DNA of 64,000 bases from Oceanibium sediminis (GTDB lineage: Bacteria; Pseudomonadota; Alphaproteobacteria; Rhodobacterales; Rhodobacteraceae), in the NCBI RefSeq assembly GCF_003265325.1, contig NZ_QGNX01000003.1, positions 124,001 to 188,000 on the forward strand. Direction: 5' to 3'. The notes beneath the pieces were generated by a model that ran no database searches, was not told where the DNA came from, and saw nothing but the letters and a program-made list of their open reading frames with translations. The first letter of the stretch is position 1, and each line of letters opens with the position of its first letter. Of this stretch, positions 8,446 through 17,437 are shown piece after piece. The position numbers were made by a program, and so were the translations under genes.

Positions 8446-9267
8446 ATGCCTGCTGAATTTTCGTTGCTGCTCGTCGCAGCACTGGCCGCGACCGGGTTGG
8501 TCGCCGGTGTCCTCGCCGGGTTGCTGGGCGTCGGGGGCGGCATCGTGATCGTTCCGGTGCTTTTCTATATTTTCACTGCGATGCAGGTCGATCCCGGGGT
8601 CATCATGCACCTTGCCGTCGGCACCTCTCTGGCGACGATCATTCCGACCTCTATCCGCTCGGTGATGTCGCACCACAAGAAAGGCTCGGTCGATCCGGCG
8701 CTGTTGCGCAAGTGGGCGCTGCCGATGCTGGTCGGGGTCCTGCTTGGCACGGCGTTCGCCAGTGTCGTCAGTTCCGCGGCCCTGACCCTGGTTTTCGCCA
8801 CGATCGCGCTGATCGTGTCGCTCCACATGGCGCTGGGTAAGGTGGAACGCACCCTGGCGGACGAGTTGCCGAGTGGCCCGGCGGGCGGTGCCGTCGCGGG
8901 CGGGATCGGCGCGTTTTCCGCGATGATGGGCATCGGGGGCGGGACGCTGGGCGTGCCGATCCTGACGCTGTTTTCCTACCCCATCCACAAGGCGGTGGGC
9001 ACGGCGGCGGGCTTCGGGCTGATCATCTCGGTTCCCGGCGCGATCGGCTTCGTGCTGGCGGGCCTTGGCGACCCGTCGCGCCCGGAAGGGTTGCTGGCGG
9101 TGGGCTACGTCAGCCTGCTGGCCTTCGTCCTGATCGTTCCGGCGACGGTTCTTGCCACGCCCTACGGCGTGAAGCTGGCCCATGTGCTGAGCAAGACCGC
9201 CTTGCGCCGCGCCTTTGCCGTCTTCCTCGGGTTCACGGCGATAAGGATGTTCGCAAGCCTTGTCTGA
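8446..9267 (+). CDS. TauE/SafE family sulfite/organosulfonate exporter-type membrane protein
   Basis: The 273-residue integral membrane protein has about eight hydrophobic helices. It carries the duplicated family signature: GVLAGLLGVGGGIVIVPVL in the N-terminal half (residues 22-40) and FSAMMGIGGGTLGVPIL in the C-terminal half. These mark the TauE/SafE (DUF81) family of anion exporters and importers associated with sulfite, sulfoacetate or other small anions. AAGGAT lies about ten bases before the ATG. The next gene, an MFS carrier, starts 33 bases downstream and may share the transcript. Substrate is unknown; the sulfur-oxidation genes are 33 kb away and not obviously linked. Confidence 0.85.
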   Translation: MPAEFSLLLVAALAATGLVAGVLAGLLGVGGGIVIVPVLFYIFTAMQVDPGVIMHLAVGTSLATIIPTSIRSVMSHHKKGSVDPALLRKWALPMLVGVLLGTAFASVVSSAALTLVFATIALIVSLHMALGKVERTLADELPSGPAGGAVAGGIGAFSAMMGIGGGTLGVPILTLFSYPIHKAVGTAAGFGLIISVPGAIGFVLAGLGDPSRPEGLLAVGYVSLLAFVLIVPATVLATPYGVKLAHVLSKTALRRAFAVFLGFTAIRMFASLV

Positions 9268-9300
9268 GCGCGCCCACCCCGCGCCCGGCGACGGGCCCGC

Positions 9301-10515
9301 ATGAGCGGCGTGGCGCCCCACGACAGCCGCTACGCCTGGCTGCGGCTTTGCGTGTCGCTGGCCATTGCGACGGTGCTCAACGTCGGCATCTGGGCGATCG
9401 TCGTCGTGATGCCCGCGATCGAGGCGGAGTTCGGCGCGACGCGGGCCGGGGCCGCGCTGCCCTATACGGCGGTGATGATCGGCTTCGGGGTCGGCAACCT
9501 GCTGATGGGGCGCGTGGTGGACCGGTTCGGCATCACGCTGGCCCTGATCGGGGCGGCGGTCATGGCGACGCTGGCCTATGTCTGGTCGATGGCCGCCGGC
9601 TCGGTCCTGATGATGTCGGTCGCGCACCTGGTGCTGGGGCTCGGGACGGCGGCGGGCTTCGGGCCGCTGATCGCCGATATCTCGCACTGGTTCGACAGGC
9701 GGCGCGGCATCGCGGTGGCGATCGTGGCCAGCGGCAATTACCTGTCCGGGGCGCTCTGGCCGGCGTTGCTGGCGGATGTGCTGGCCGACAGCGGCTGGCG
9801 GGCGGTCTATACGCTGCTGGCGATCAGCACGCTGGTGCTGGTGCTGCCGCTGGCCCTGCTGCTGCGCGCGCGGGTGCCGGAGGCGGCGCATGAGATGGCC
9901 CAGGCGAGCGCCGCCGCGCGGGCCCATGCCACCGGGCTTAGCCCGCGGGCGCTGACGTGGCTGCTGGGCGCGGCGGGAGTCGCTTGCTGCGTGGCGATGT
10001 CGATGCCCCAGGTCCATATAGTCGCCTATTGCGTGGGGCTCGGCTATGGCCCGGCGGTGGGTGCGCAGATGCTGTCGCTGATGCTGCTGGGCGGGGTGGC
10101 CAGCCGGATCGTCTCCGGCTTGGTGGCGGACCGGCTGGGGGGCGTGCGCACGCTGCTGATCGGCTCGGCGTTGCAGGGGCTTGCGCTGTTCTTCTATCTG
10201 CCGTTCGATGGCATGATGTCGCTTTACGTGGTCAGCACCATCTTCGGCCTTGCCCAGGGCGGCATCGTGCCGAGCTATGCCCTGATCGTGCGCGAGTACA
10301 TGCCCGCGCGCGAGGCAGGGGCGCGGGTCGGCTTCGTTCTGATGATGACGATCCTCGGCATGGCGCTTGGTGGCTGGCTGTCGGGGTGGATCTTCGATAT
10401 CACCGGGTCCTACCGGATGGCGTTCCTGAACGGGATCGCCTGGAACGGGCTGAACATCGCGATCATGCTCTGGCTTCTGAGCCGCACGCGGACCAGGACG
10501 CCGGTCCCGGCATGA
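9301..10515 (+). CDS. Major facilitator superfamily transporter
   Basis: The 404-residue product has about 12 predicted membrane helices in two halves. The MFS loop motif is seen as GRVVDRFG after helix 2, with a counterpart VADRLGG in the second half. The pattern resembles the monocarboxylate/oxalate-formate antiporter branch (FGPLIADISHWFDRRRG after helix 4). It starts with ATG at 9301, 33 bases after the TauE-like gene. Likely a small organic acid carrier in the inner membrane, but specificity cannot be assigned. Confidence 0.85.
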   Translation: MSGVAPHDSRYAWLRLCVSLAIATVLNVGIWAIVVVMPAIEAEFGATRAGAALPYTAVMIGFGVGNLLMGRVVDRFGITLALIGAAVMATLAYVWSMAAGSVLMMSVAHLVLGLGTAAGFGPLIADISHWFDRRRGIAVAIVASGNYLSGALWPALLADVLADSGWRAVYTLLAISTLVLVLPLALLLRARVPEAAHEMAQASAAARAHATGLSPRALTWLLGAAGVACCVAMSMPQVHIVAYCVGLGYGPAVGAQMLSLMLLGGVASRIVSGLVADRLGGVRTLLIGSALQGLALFFYLPFDGMMSLYVVSTIFGLAQGGIVPSYALIVREYMPAREAGARVGFVLMMTILGMALGGWLSGWIFDITGSYRMAFLNGIAWNGLNIAIMLWLLSRTRTRTPVPA

Positions 10516-10579
10516 GCGCGCCCTTGGCCCGAGCCGCATCCGCGCCACCTACCCACCCGAGAGATGAGGGAGATCCGAT

Positions 10580-11545
10580 ATGAGTGGTTTGCTCGCCCTG
10601 CTGGACGATGTGGCGGCCCTTGCAAAACTGGCCGCGACGCAGGTGGACGACGTGGCCGCGCAGGCGGTCAAGGTCGGCTCGAAGGCGGCCGGGGTGGTGA
10701 TCGACGACGCCGCGGTGACGCCGAAATACGTTCACGGCCTGCCGGCGGCGCGCGAACTTCCCATCGTCTACAAGATCGCGCGCGGCTCGATCTTCAACAA
10801 GCTGGTGATACTGCTGCCCGTGGCGATGCTGCTGAACGCCTTCGCGCCCTGGATGCTGACGCCGCTTCTGATGCTTGGCGGGTTGTACCTGAGCTTCGAG
10901 GGTGCCGAGAAGATCCACCACGTCCTGGTCGGCCACGGAGACACCCACGAGCCCGAGAACGTCCCCCAGGACCCCGCCCACCTGGAGAAGGAGCGGGTCG
11001 CGGGCGCGATCAAGACCGATTTCATCCTCTCGGCCGAGATCATGACCATCACCCTCGCCGCGATCGAGGCGGACAGCCTGTGGATCGAAGGGGTGATCCT
11101 GGCCATCGTCGCGGTGGCGATCACGCTGGTCGTCTACGGCTCCGTCGCGGTGCTGGTGAAGGCGGACGACGTGGGCCTCAGGATGAGCTTGCGCGGCCGG
11201 CTCAGCGCGACCCGCGCGGCGGGCCGCGCCATCGTGAAGGGGATGCCGGGGTTCCTGACGCTGGTCTCCACCATTGGGACGGCGGCGATGCTCTGGGTCG
11301 GCGGCTCCATCCTGATACACGGGCTGGTCAGCTTCGGCTGGCAGCAGCCCTACGCGGTGATTCACGATCTTGCGGAAATGGCGGCTAACCTGGTCGGGCC
11401 GCGGATGCAGGGCTTCGCGGCCTGGTTCGTCACCGCGCTGCTCGACGGGCTGGTGGGGCTGGCGATCGGCCTGACCTCGATCCCCGTGGTGCAGGCCGTG
11501 ATCCTGCCGCTGGTCAAGCGGCTGAAAGGGCAAAGCGCCGCCTGA
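10580..11545 (+). CDS. DUF808 (YedI-type) inner membrane protein
   Basis: This 321-residue protein matches the DUF808 family. The N-terminus MSGLLALLDDVAALAKLAA, the repeated small-residue segment, the motif VTPKYVHGLPAARELP and GGLYLSFEGAEKIHH are characteristic. Several hydrophobic helices follow (about residues 75-100, 150-190, 220-250, 280-305). Family members are conserved membrane proteins of unknown biochemical role. GGGAGAT precedes the ATG by five bases. The end is convergent with the FAH-family gene, with two hairpins between them. No functional clue comes from the neighbours. Confidence 0.9.
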   Translation: MSGLLALLDDVAALAKLAATQVDDVAAQAVKVGSKAAGVVIDDAAVTPKYVHGLPAARELPIVYKIARGSIFNKLVILLPVAMLLNAFAPWMLTPLLMLGGLYLSFEGAEKIHHVLVGHGDTHEPENVPQDPAHLEKERVAGAIKTDFILSAEIMTITLAAIEADSLWIEGVILAIVAVAITLVVYGSVAVLVKADDVGLRMSLRGRLSATRAAGRAIVKGMPGFLTLVSTIGTAAMLWVGGSILIHGLVSFGWQQPYAVIHDLAEMAANLVGPRMQGFAAWFVTALLDGLVGLAIGLTSIPVVQAVILPLVKRLKGQSAA

Positions 11546-11548
11546 AGC

Positions 11549-11597
11549 GCCGCGCCCCATAGGTGCGCGGCCGGCCCGGGCAGACGCTGGTCTGTCC
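11549..11597. terminator. Two hairpins between convergent genes
   Basis: GCCGCGC (11549-11555) pairs with GCGCGGC (11565-11571). A second stem, GGGCAGAC (11578-11585) with GTCTGTCC (11590-11597, one G-U pair), follows at once. They fill the 76-base gap between the stop codons of the DUF808 and FAH-family genes and probably end transcription from both sides. Neither is followed by a strong T-run. Confidence 0.45.
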
Positions 11598-11621
11598 CGA
11601 ACCGACCTGTCGTGTAGCTCT

Positions 11622-12458
11622 TCAGCGGACGTTCTGCGTCTGCGTTCCCAGCCCTTCGACGCCGAGGGTCATCACGTCGCCGCTTTTCAGGTAGCGCGGC
11701 GGCTTCTGGCCCATGCCGACGCCCGGCGGGGTGCCGGTGCTGATGATGTCGCCGGGCTGCAGGCTCATGAATTCCGACAGGTAGGACACGAGATGCGCGA
11801 CCCCGAACACCATGGTGCGGGTCGATCCGTCCTGCACGCGCTGTCCGTTCACCTCAAGCCACATGGGCAGGTCCTGGGGGTCCTTTACCTCGTCTGCGGT
11901 GACGAGCCAGGGGCCGATGGGGCCGAAGGTGTCGGCGGACTTGCCCTTGACCCACTGGCCGCCCCGCTCAAGCTGGAACGCACGCTCGGAGATGTCGTTG
12001 ATCACGCAATACCCGGCGACATGATCCATCGCCTCTTCCTTGCTGACGTACTTCGCCGTCTTGCCGATGACGACGCCCAGCTCCACCTCCCAGTCGGTCT
12101 TTTCCGAGCCGCGGGGGATTTCCACGTCGTCATTGGGGCCGACGATCGCCGAGTTGGCCTTCATGAACATGATCGGCTCGGCGGGCACCTCCATGCCGCT
12201 TTCCGCGGCGTGATCGGCGTAGTTCAGGCCGATGCAGATGAACTTGCCGACCTGCCCGACACAGGGGCCGATGCGCGTCCCCTCTGGCACCGTCGGCAGG
12301 GCGTCGATATCCAGTTTGCGCAGGGCGTCGAGCTGCTCGGGCAGAAGCGTGTCGCCTGCTATATCGTCGACATGCGCCGACAGGTCGCGGATCGACCCGT
12401 CCGCGTGCAGAATTCCGGGGCGTTCCTCGCCTGCGGCTCCAAATCGAAGCAGTTTCAT
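11622..12458 (-). CDS. Fumarylacetoacetate hydrolase family protein (2,4-diketo-3-deoxy sugar acid hydrolase-like)
   Basis: The 278-residue protein has the FAH fold hallmarks: IGLNYADHAAE (residues 77-87), metal-binding acidic residues in DWEVELGVVIG (Glu124, Glu126) and INDISER (Asp155), the QWVKGKSADTFGPIGPW substrate loop, and ISTGTPPGVG. This family cleaves C-C bonds of 2,4-dioxo acids in a Mg-dependent way. The divergent neighbour is a short-chain dehydrogenase. An SDR plus FAH hydrolase pair is the signature of the diketo route for L-fuconate or L-rhamnonate, in which the SDR makes the 2,4-diketo-3-deoxy acid and this enzyme cleaves it to pyruvate and a hydroxy acid. That role is inferred; ureidoglycolate lyase-like or acylpyruvase roles remain possible. 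Confidence 0.82.
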   Translation of the reverse strand: MKLLRFGAAGEERPGILHADGSIRDLSAHVDDIAGDTLLPEQLDALRKLDIDALPTVPEGTRIGPCVGQVGKFICIGLNYADHAAESGMEVPAEPIMFMKANSAIVGPNDDVEIPRGSEKTDWEVELGVVIGKTAKYVSKEEAMDHVAGYCVINDISERAFQLERGGQWVKGKSADTFGPIGPWLVTADEVKDPQDLPMWLEVNGQRVQDGSTRTMVFGVAHLVSYLSEFMSLQPGDIISTGTPPGVGMGQKPPRYLKSGDVMTLGVEGLGTQTQNVR

Positions 12459-12806
12459 CGCGGTTTCATTCCTTTCTTATTGTTCGACCGGACGCCCCGG
12501 CAACCGGGGCTCTTTGCCCCCGGGCCGTGGAGTCCGGCGCAGATACCGGGGGCGGACGCGCATCGGCGCGTCCCTTCCCGGGCCGCAGAATGGCCCCCAG
12601 CGCAGGCAAGGACAAGGGCCAGCGGGAAATCTCCGCCACCCGCCCGGGCTGAGCAGGGCTCCCGCTGGCCGCCCCGGCACTTCTGCCAGTTGCAGGCGGG
12701 GCGCGGCTGGACCTATAAAACCGGGACAGGGACGGAAGCGCCCCGATGTCGGGGCTGACCGGCGCGGGGATTTGGAAGAGCGCACACACAAGAAGGCAGA
12801 CATCAC
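12459..12806. other. Divergent FAH/SDR intergenic region
   Basis: These 348 GC-rich bases lie between two divergent start codons and should hold both promoters. AAAGGAA precedes the FAH start on the minus strand. I see no clean palindrome or good promoter hexamer pair, and no open frame that looks like a real protein. Confidence 0.5.
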
Positions 12807-13547
12807 ATGACAGATTTCAAGGACCAGGTCGCCATCGTCACCGGCGGGGCGCAGGGGATCGGACGCGCTGTCGCGGACCGGCTGGCGGACGGCGGCGCGC
12901 GCCTGGCCATCTGGGACCGGGACGCGGAGCTCGCCGCGCAGGCCGCGGAGCAGATCGGCGGAGGCGCTTTTGCCTGTGCGGTGGACGTGGCGGACTGGGA
13001 CAGCGTGTCCGCGGCCATGGCCCTGACGCTGGAACGCGCGGGGCGTGTGGATATCTGCGTGAACTCCGCCGGGATCGCCGGGATGAACGCGCCGCTGGCC
13101 GAATACCCTGTGGAGGAGTTCTGCCGCGTGACCGAGATCAACCTGCTCGGCACCTTCCACGTCAACCGCGCCGTCGTGCCCGCCATGGTGGAGCGGAACT
13201 ACGGCCGCATCGTCAACATCGCCTCCGTCGCGGGCAAGGAGGGCAATCCCAACGCCAGCGCCTACTCCGCCTCGAAGGCCGGGGTGATCGGCCTGACCAA
13301 GTCTCTCGGCAAGGAGCTTGCCGCGCAGGATATCGCGGTGAACTGCGTGACCCCCGCCGCCGCGCGCACACGCATCTTCGAGCAGATGAAGCAGGAGCAT
13401 ATCGACTTCATGCTCTCCAAGATCCCGCGCGGGCGCTTCCTGGAATTGGATGAGGCGGCGGCGATGATCTGCTGGCTGGTGGGCAAGGAAAACAGCTTCA
13501 CCACCGGCGCGATCTTCGATCTGTCCGGCGGCCGGGCGACATACTGA
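12807..13547 (+). CDS. SDR family oxidoreductase (FabG-like sugar acid dehydrogenase)
   Basis: The 246-residue protein is a classical short-chain dehydrogenase. It has TGGAQGIG (12-19), the NSAG motif (86-89) and the catalytic Ser140, Tyr153 and Lys157 (YSASK). Asp37 in IWDRD at the end of strand 2 suggests NAD rather than NADP. It is divergent from an FAH-family hydrolase, which fits a 2-keto-3-deoxy-L-fuconate or L-rhamnonate dehydrogenase role, in which C4 is oxidised before hydrolytic cleavage. The AGAAGG segment upstream is the likely ribosome binding site. A housekeeping FabG role is unlikely because no fatty acid genes are near. Confidence 0.85.
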   Translation: MTDFKDQVAIVTGGAQGIGRAVADRLADGGARLAIWDRDAELAAQAAEQIGGGAFACAVDVADWDSVSAAMALTLERAGRVDICVNSAGIAGMNAPLAEYPVEEFCRVTEINLLGTFHVNRAVVPAMVERNYGRIVNIASVAGKEGNPNASAYSASKAGVIGLTKSLGKELAAQDIAVNCVTPAAARTRIFEQMKQEHIDFMLSKIPRGRFLELDEAAAMICWLVGKENSFTTGAIFDLSGGRATY

Positions 13548-13555
13548 GTTTTCCT

Positions 13556-13591
13556 GCCCGGCGGCCGCGCCACCAAGCGGGGCCGCCGGGC
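13556..13591 (+). terminator. Hairpin downstream of the SDR gene
   Basis: A perfect 11-bp inverted repeat, GCCCGGCGGCC (13556-13566) and GGCCGCCGGGC (13581-13591), starts nine bases after the SDR stop. The loop is 14 bases. There is no T-tract, so termination may be Rho-assisted. Confidence 0.5.
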
Positions 13592-14005
13592 TTGCAAGAC
13601 CTCCTCCGTCGACAAGGCCGATATGGTCGGCGAAGGGAGCGAAGGCCGAGCGCGGCGGACACGCTGGTCCGAAGGAGGCTCGCAACGTCTTGCGTGGGCC
13701 GCGGGCGGAAGTTCCGTTTTACAAAACCCTGCCTTGAACGTGTTGTGGTTAATAATGCGAAACGATTTCAATGGTTAACGGTTCGAAATACCTTGCTGCA
13801 ATTGCAAATAGATTTATAGTCGCCGGGGTTTGAACATTGGCGGCGATTTTGGCCCGCCGGTATTTCGGCGCCTGAGCGGGGCCGCCCGGCCTGCCCCGAC
13901 TGGGCGGCACGTAAAAAGTTTGGGTGCTCGACATGTTTCTACGAGCCCTTGGGTGAACAGGCATTCGTTTCATTGATTCGAATTGATTTATTATAAAGGC
14001 GAAAA
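13592..14005. promoter_or_regulatory. AT-rich leader of the autotransporter gene with candidate promoter
   Basis: This 414-base gap is clearly richer in A+T than its surroundings, especially 13720-13830 and 13960-14005. The best promoter candidate is TTGCTG (13793-13798), 16 bases, TATAGT (13815-13820), which would leave a leader of about 180 bases. AAAGGCG sits just before the TTG start at 14006. I see no credible protein in the gap. Confidence 0.4.
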
Positions 14006-17000
14006 TTGTATCATTTCATTCTGCGGGCGGTCGCGATTGCGATCGTCACTTTGTTTGCCGCGTTCGCGCAGCTTGTCGCCACCCCCGAAGCCGCTATCGC
14101 GCAGGACACAACGCCGCCGCGCCTGCTTTCGATCACCCGGGACAATCCGGAGACCGAGGTGACGGCTGCGACCACGTTTGTCTGGATAGCGACGTTCAGC
14201 GAAGAAGTGACTGATTTCAATCTGAGCGGTGATTTCGTGCTCGGGCATTCGGCTGGTCTGGTAAGTTCGATTGATGGCTCTTCGACACAAATAAATCCCG
14301 GTGTTTATCGCATAGTCATCGATGTGAACTTCGCCGACACGTATGGCTCGCTGCTGCTTATTCTCAGGTCGGACGCCGACATCTCGGACACCAGCGGGAA
14401 TGCCCTGGTGAACACCGATGTTGTCGGTGTGAACGAAGGCTACATCTACGACGCGGTGCCCCCCACGGTCACGATCAGTTCTTCCGAGAGTTTTCCAACC
14501 AACGCCACATCGATTCCCCTGACGTTCACCTTCTCCGAGTCCGTGAACGATTTTGGCCTGGAAGATATTTTCCTCGTGTCGGGTGGCGGATCGTTCTCGG
14601 CGCTGTCGGGTTCCGGCACGACCTACACCGCGAATTTTACCCCCTCTGGCGAAGGCCTGTCGCGGATTGGCGTGACCTCGGGCGGTGCCGAGGACGCTGC
14701 CGGAAATGGCAATACCGCATCGGAAACATTCGATATCACCACTGACTGGACCCGGCCGGGCGTGAGCCTGACTGCACCTGGCAAGGCGACTGGCCCCTAC
14801 ACTGTTGTCGTCAGGTTCGGGGAACCGGTCATCGGCCTGGAGGTGACGGATTTCTTGGTCACTGGCGGTGGGGCGAGCGCTCTGACTTCAACGGGTGCGA
14901 CGACCTACGACCTGTTGATCGTCCCGACTGTTGAAGGCAATGTCGCCGTCTCCCTGCCCGAGGGCACCACCACTGACGCGGCCGGGAACTTCACCTACGG
15001 GGTCGGCCTCCTCCCCACCTTCGTGGACTCGATACCGCCGGGCGTCGTTCTGTCCGGAAACCCGCCACAGGCGAACGGGCCGTTCCCGCTGACGATTACC
15101 TTCTCGGAGCCGGTCACCGGCTTCGGCCTCGGGGCGATCGGAGTTGTCAACGGAAGCGTCAGCGCCCTGACGCAAAACAGTCCGACGCAGTATGACGTTA
15201 CGATCACCCCTTTGGCGGACGGTGCGGTCCTTGTGGATGTGGTGGCGGGCCAGTTCTCGGACACGGGCGGGCTTCAGAACACCGCCCCCAACCAGGCCAG
15301 CACGATCGCCGACCTGACCGCGCCGACGCTGACGCTGAGCACGCCGCCGACGACAACCAACGCGCCCTATGCGCAGACTTTCACCTTCTCCGAGGATGTG
15401 ACGGGTTTCAGCATCGGCGACATCACCACCGTGAATGCCAGCGCGTCGGATTTCACCGCGACGAGTCCGTCGACCTACACGGCAACGATCACGCCGACCA
15501 GCGACGGGGCGTTCTCCGTTTCCGTCGCCGCAGGCGTGGCCGAGGATCTGGCAGGCAACCTCAACACCGCCGTCACACCGGTGGGCGGCACCATCGACCT
15601 GACCGGGCCGACGGTCGTTCTGGGCGCGCCACCGGCGATGACCAGCGCGCCTTACACGCAGACCTTCAGCTTTTCGGAGGATGTGACGGGCTTCACTATC
15701 GACGACATCACCACCGTGAACGCCAGCGCGTCGGACTTCCTCGCGACGAGCGCCGCGAGCTATTCGGCGACGATCACCCCGACGAGCAGCGGGACGTTCT
15801 CAGTCTCCGTGGCGGAGGGCGCGGCAGAGGATGCCTCCGGAAACCTGAGCCTGCCGTCGGTGACCCTGAGCGGGGTCGCCGACTTCGGGGCCCCGAGCGT
15901 GACGCTGACGGGGATGCCGGACTTCCCCGGGACCCCCTACACGCTGACGATCACCTTTTCCGAGGCGGTAACCGGGCTTGAACCGGGCGACTTCACGCTG
16001 AACAACGCCACCCTGTCGGGGCTGGCCGGGTCGGGCGCCGCCTACACGGTGCAGGTCACCTCCAGCGACTTCACCCATTCCGTCCTGTTGCCCGCCAACA
16101 GGGTGCAGGACGCCACCGGCAACGGCAACACCGCCTCGAACCGCTTCCGCGTGGCCGAGGATGGAACCGCCGCCGCGCTGGTCATTTCCGGCCTGCCGGA
16201 GACGTTCCAGCCTGGCGACACCTTGCAGGCCAGCTTCACCTTCAGCGAAGCGGTCAGCGGGTTCGATCTGCCTGACATCTCGGTTTCCGGGGGCACGGCC
16301 AGCGGGTTGTCCGGTGGGCCGGTGCTCTATACCGCGACGATCACCCCTGACGGGGATCGGCATGTCACCGTGGCGGTGGCGGACGGCGCGGCGCGCGATG
16401 TGACGGGCACGCCCACCACCGGGGCCACGGCGAAGTCGCGGATCGACTCGGCGGGCCAGACCAGCAAGATGATCTCCAGCTTCATGGAAACCCGGGCGCG
16501 CAGCCTTGTGCAGAACCAGCCGAGCGTGATGGATTTCGTGACCAGCAAGCGGCAGGGGCAGTTCTCGGCCTCCCTGTCGCGGGGAACGGGGGATTTCGTG
16601 CTGCATTCCCGGGCGGACAGCGCGATCTGGTTCTCGGTCGTCGGCTCGAAGACCACCTCGGACACCGAGGAGATGACCTACGGGCTGGCCGTCGCGGGGA
16701 CGCACCTGACGTTCGCCAACGGCGCAATCCTGGGGGCCATGCTGCAATACGATGTGTCCGAGCAGACCGCGGACAACGGCGCGGTGGTCCGGGGGCATGG
16801 CCCGCTGGTCGGCCCGTATTTCGCCACGCAGCTCGGCGCGCAGCCGGTGTACCTGTCGGGCCGGGTGCTCTACGGCACCACGACCAACGAGATCTCGCCC
16901 TTCGGGACCTACACCGACAGTTTCGAGGGGGACCGTCTGCTGGCGACCCTGAACCTGGAGGGGCGGCACGAACTGCCGGGCGGGACGTTCGTTGCCCCGA

Positions 17001-17374
17001 AACTGTCCTACAGCCATGTCTCCGAAACGCAGGACGCCTATGTCGACAGCCTGAGCAACGAGATCCCCGAGCAGACCATCGGGCTGAGCGAGGTGTCGCT
17101 CGACGCCGATTTCGAAGTGCCGATCCCCATCAAGACGGGTGAGATGTGGTTCGACTGGGGCATGTCCTACATCCACTCGGACGTCTCGGGCAGCGGGGCT
17201 GCCTCGGCCTATGCCGCCAATACCAGCGGTGGACGCGGCCGGGTCGACGGGGGGCTTCGCTACAACGACGGCTCGCGCTTCAGCACCTTCGTGAAGGGCT
17301 ATGTTGACGGGCTCGGCAGCAGCGGATCGCAGCGGACGCTGGGCGGTTCCGTCGGGTTCGAGGTGGCGTTCTAG
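14006..17374 (+). CDS. Autotransporter with eight Ig-like modules and a C-terminal beta-barrel
   Basis: The 1122-residue protein starts at a TTG codon and has a signal peptide ending near AIAQD (residue 34). Residues 35-816 hold eight Ig-like beta-sandwich modules of about 95 residues. Each has a recurring pattern: a Pro-rich start, FTFSE.VTGF in the middle and AGN.NTA near the end. Residues 817-1122 form an autotransporter-type beta-barrel with alternating aromatic strands and a terminal phenylalanine (GGSVGFEVAF), the usual outer-membrane assembly signal. It is probably a surface-displayed adhesin or biofilm protein. The first 700 bases use more A/T-ending codons than the barrel-coding part. 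It stands alone; a convergent DMT gene follows. Confidence 0.85.
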   Translation: MYHFILRAVAIAIVTLFAAFAQLVATPEAAIAQDTTPPRLLSITRDNPETEVTAATTFVWIATFSEEVTDFNLSGDFVLGHSAGLVSSIDGSSTQINPGVYRIVIDVNFADTYGSLLLILRSDADISDTSGNALVNTDVVGVNEGYIYDAVPPTVTISSSESFPTNATSIPLTFTFSESVNDFGLEDIFLVSGGGSFSALSGSGTTYTANFTPSGEGLSRIGVTSGGAEDAAGNGNTASETFDITTDWTRPGVSLTAPGKATGPYTVVVRFGEPVIGLEVTDFLVTGGGASALTSTGATTYDLLIVPTVEGNVAVSLPEGTTTDAAGNFTYGVGLLPTFVDSIPPGVVLSGNPPQANGPFPLTITFSEPVTGFGLGAIGVVNGSVSALTQNSPTQYDVTITPLADGAVLVDVVAGQFSDTGGLQNTAPNQASTIADLTAPTLTLSTPPTTTNAPYAQTFTFSEDVTGFSIGDITTVNASASDFTATSPSTYTATITPTSDGAFSVSVAAGVAEDLAGNLNTAVTPVGGTIDLTGPTVVLGAPPAMTSAPYTQTFSFSEDVTGFTIDDITTVNASASDFLATSAASYSATITPTSSGTFSVSVAEGAAEDASGNLSLPSVTLSGVADFGAPSVTLTGMPDFPGTPYTLTITFSEAVTGLEPGDFTLNNATLSGLAGSGAAYTVQVTSSDFTHSVLLPANRVQDATGNGNTASNRFRVAEDGTAAALVISGLPETFQPGDTLQASFTFSEAVSGFDLPDISVSGGTASGLSGGPVLYTATITPDGDRHVTVAVADGAARDVTGTPTTGATAKSRIDSAGQTSKMISSFMETRARSLVQNQPSVMDFVTSKRQGQFSASLSRGTGDFVLHSRADSAIWFSVVGSKTTSDTEEMTYGLAVAGTHLTFANGAILGAMLQYDVSEQTADNGAVVRGHGPLVGPYFATQLGAQPVYLSGRVLYGTTTNEISPFGTYTDSFEGDRLLATLNLEGRHELPGGTFVAPKLSYSHVSETQDAYVDSLSNEIPEQTIGLSEVSLDADFEVPIPIKTGEMWFDWGMSYIHSDVSGSGAASAYAANTSGGRGRVDGGLRYNDGSRFSTFVKGYVDGLGSSGSQRTLGGSVGFEVAF
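15317..15886 (+). repeat. Tandem near-duplicate Ig-like modules (2 x 285 bases)
   Basis: Modules five (15317-15601) and six (15602-15886) are exactly 285 bases each. They are far more alike than the other modules; long stretches around 15390-15470 and 15675-15755 differ at only a few positions. This points to a recent tandem duplication or gene conversion within the array. Confidence 0.75.
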
Positions 17375-17390
17375 GGGCGTTCTGCGCCGG

Positions 17391-17414
17391 GCTGAGGGCG
17401 GTGCCGCCCTCAGC
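17391..17414. terminator. Bidirectional hairpin between convergent genes
   Basis: GCTGAGGGCGG (17391-17401) and CCGCCCTCAGC (17404-17414) form a perfect 11-bp dyad with a two-base centre. It lies between the autotransporter stop and the stop of the convergent DMT gene, a natural place for a shared terminator. CCCTTT follows on the plus strand. Confidence 0.55.
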
Positions 17415-17437
17415 GACCCTTTCCGTCGGCCGGTGGC

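Noticed and set aside
5987-8482. 831-codon open frame antisense to the transglutaminase-like gene
   Set aside because: Arg/Gln/His-rich low-complexity translation without motifs. The plus strand has a signal peptide, family motifs and a sensible start.
8185-10548. 787-codon open frame antisense to the TauE-like and MFS genes
   Set aside because: The translation is strongly Arg/His/Gln/Asp biased, and the plus strand encodes two clear membrane proteins.
15317-15886. Repeat array of CRISPR or mobile-element type
   Set aside because: The 285-base period is in frame and encodes 95-residue protein modules. There are no short spaced repeats and no transposase.
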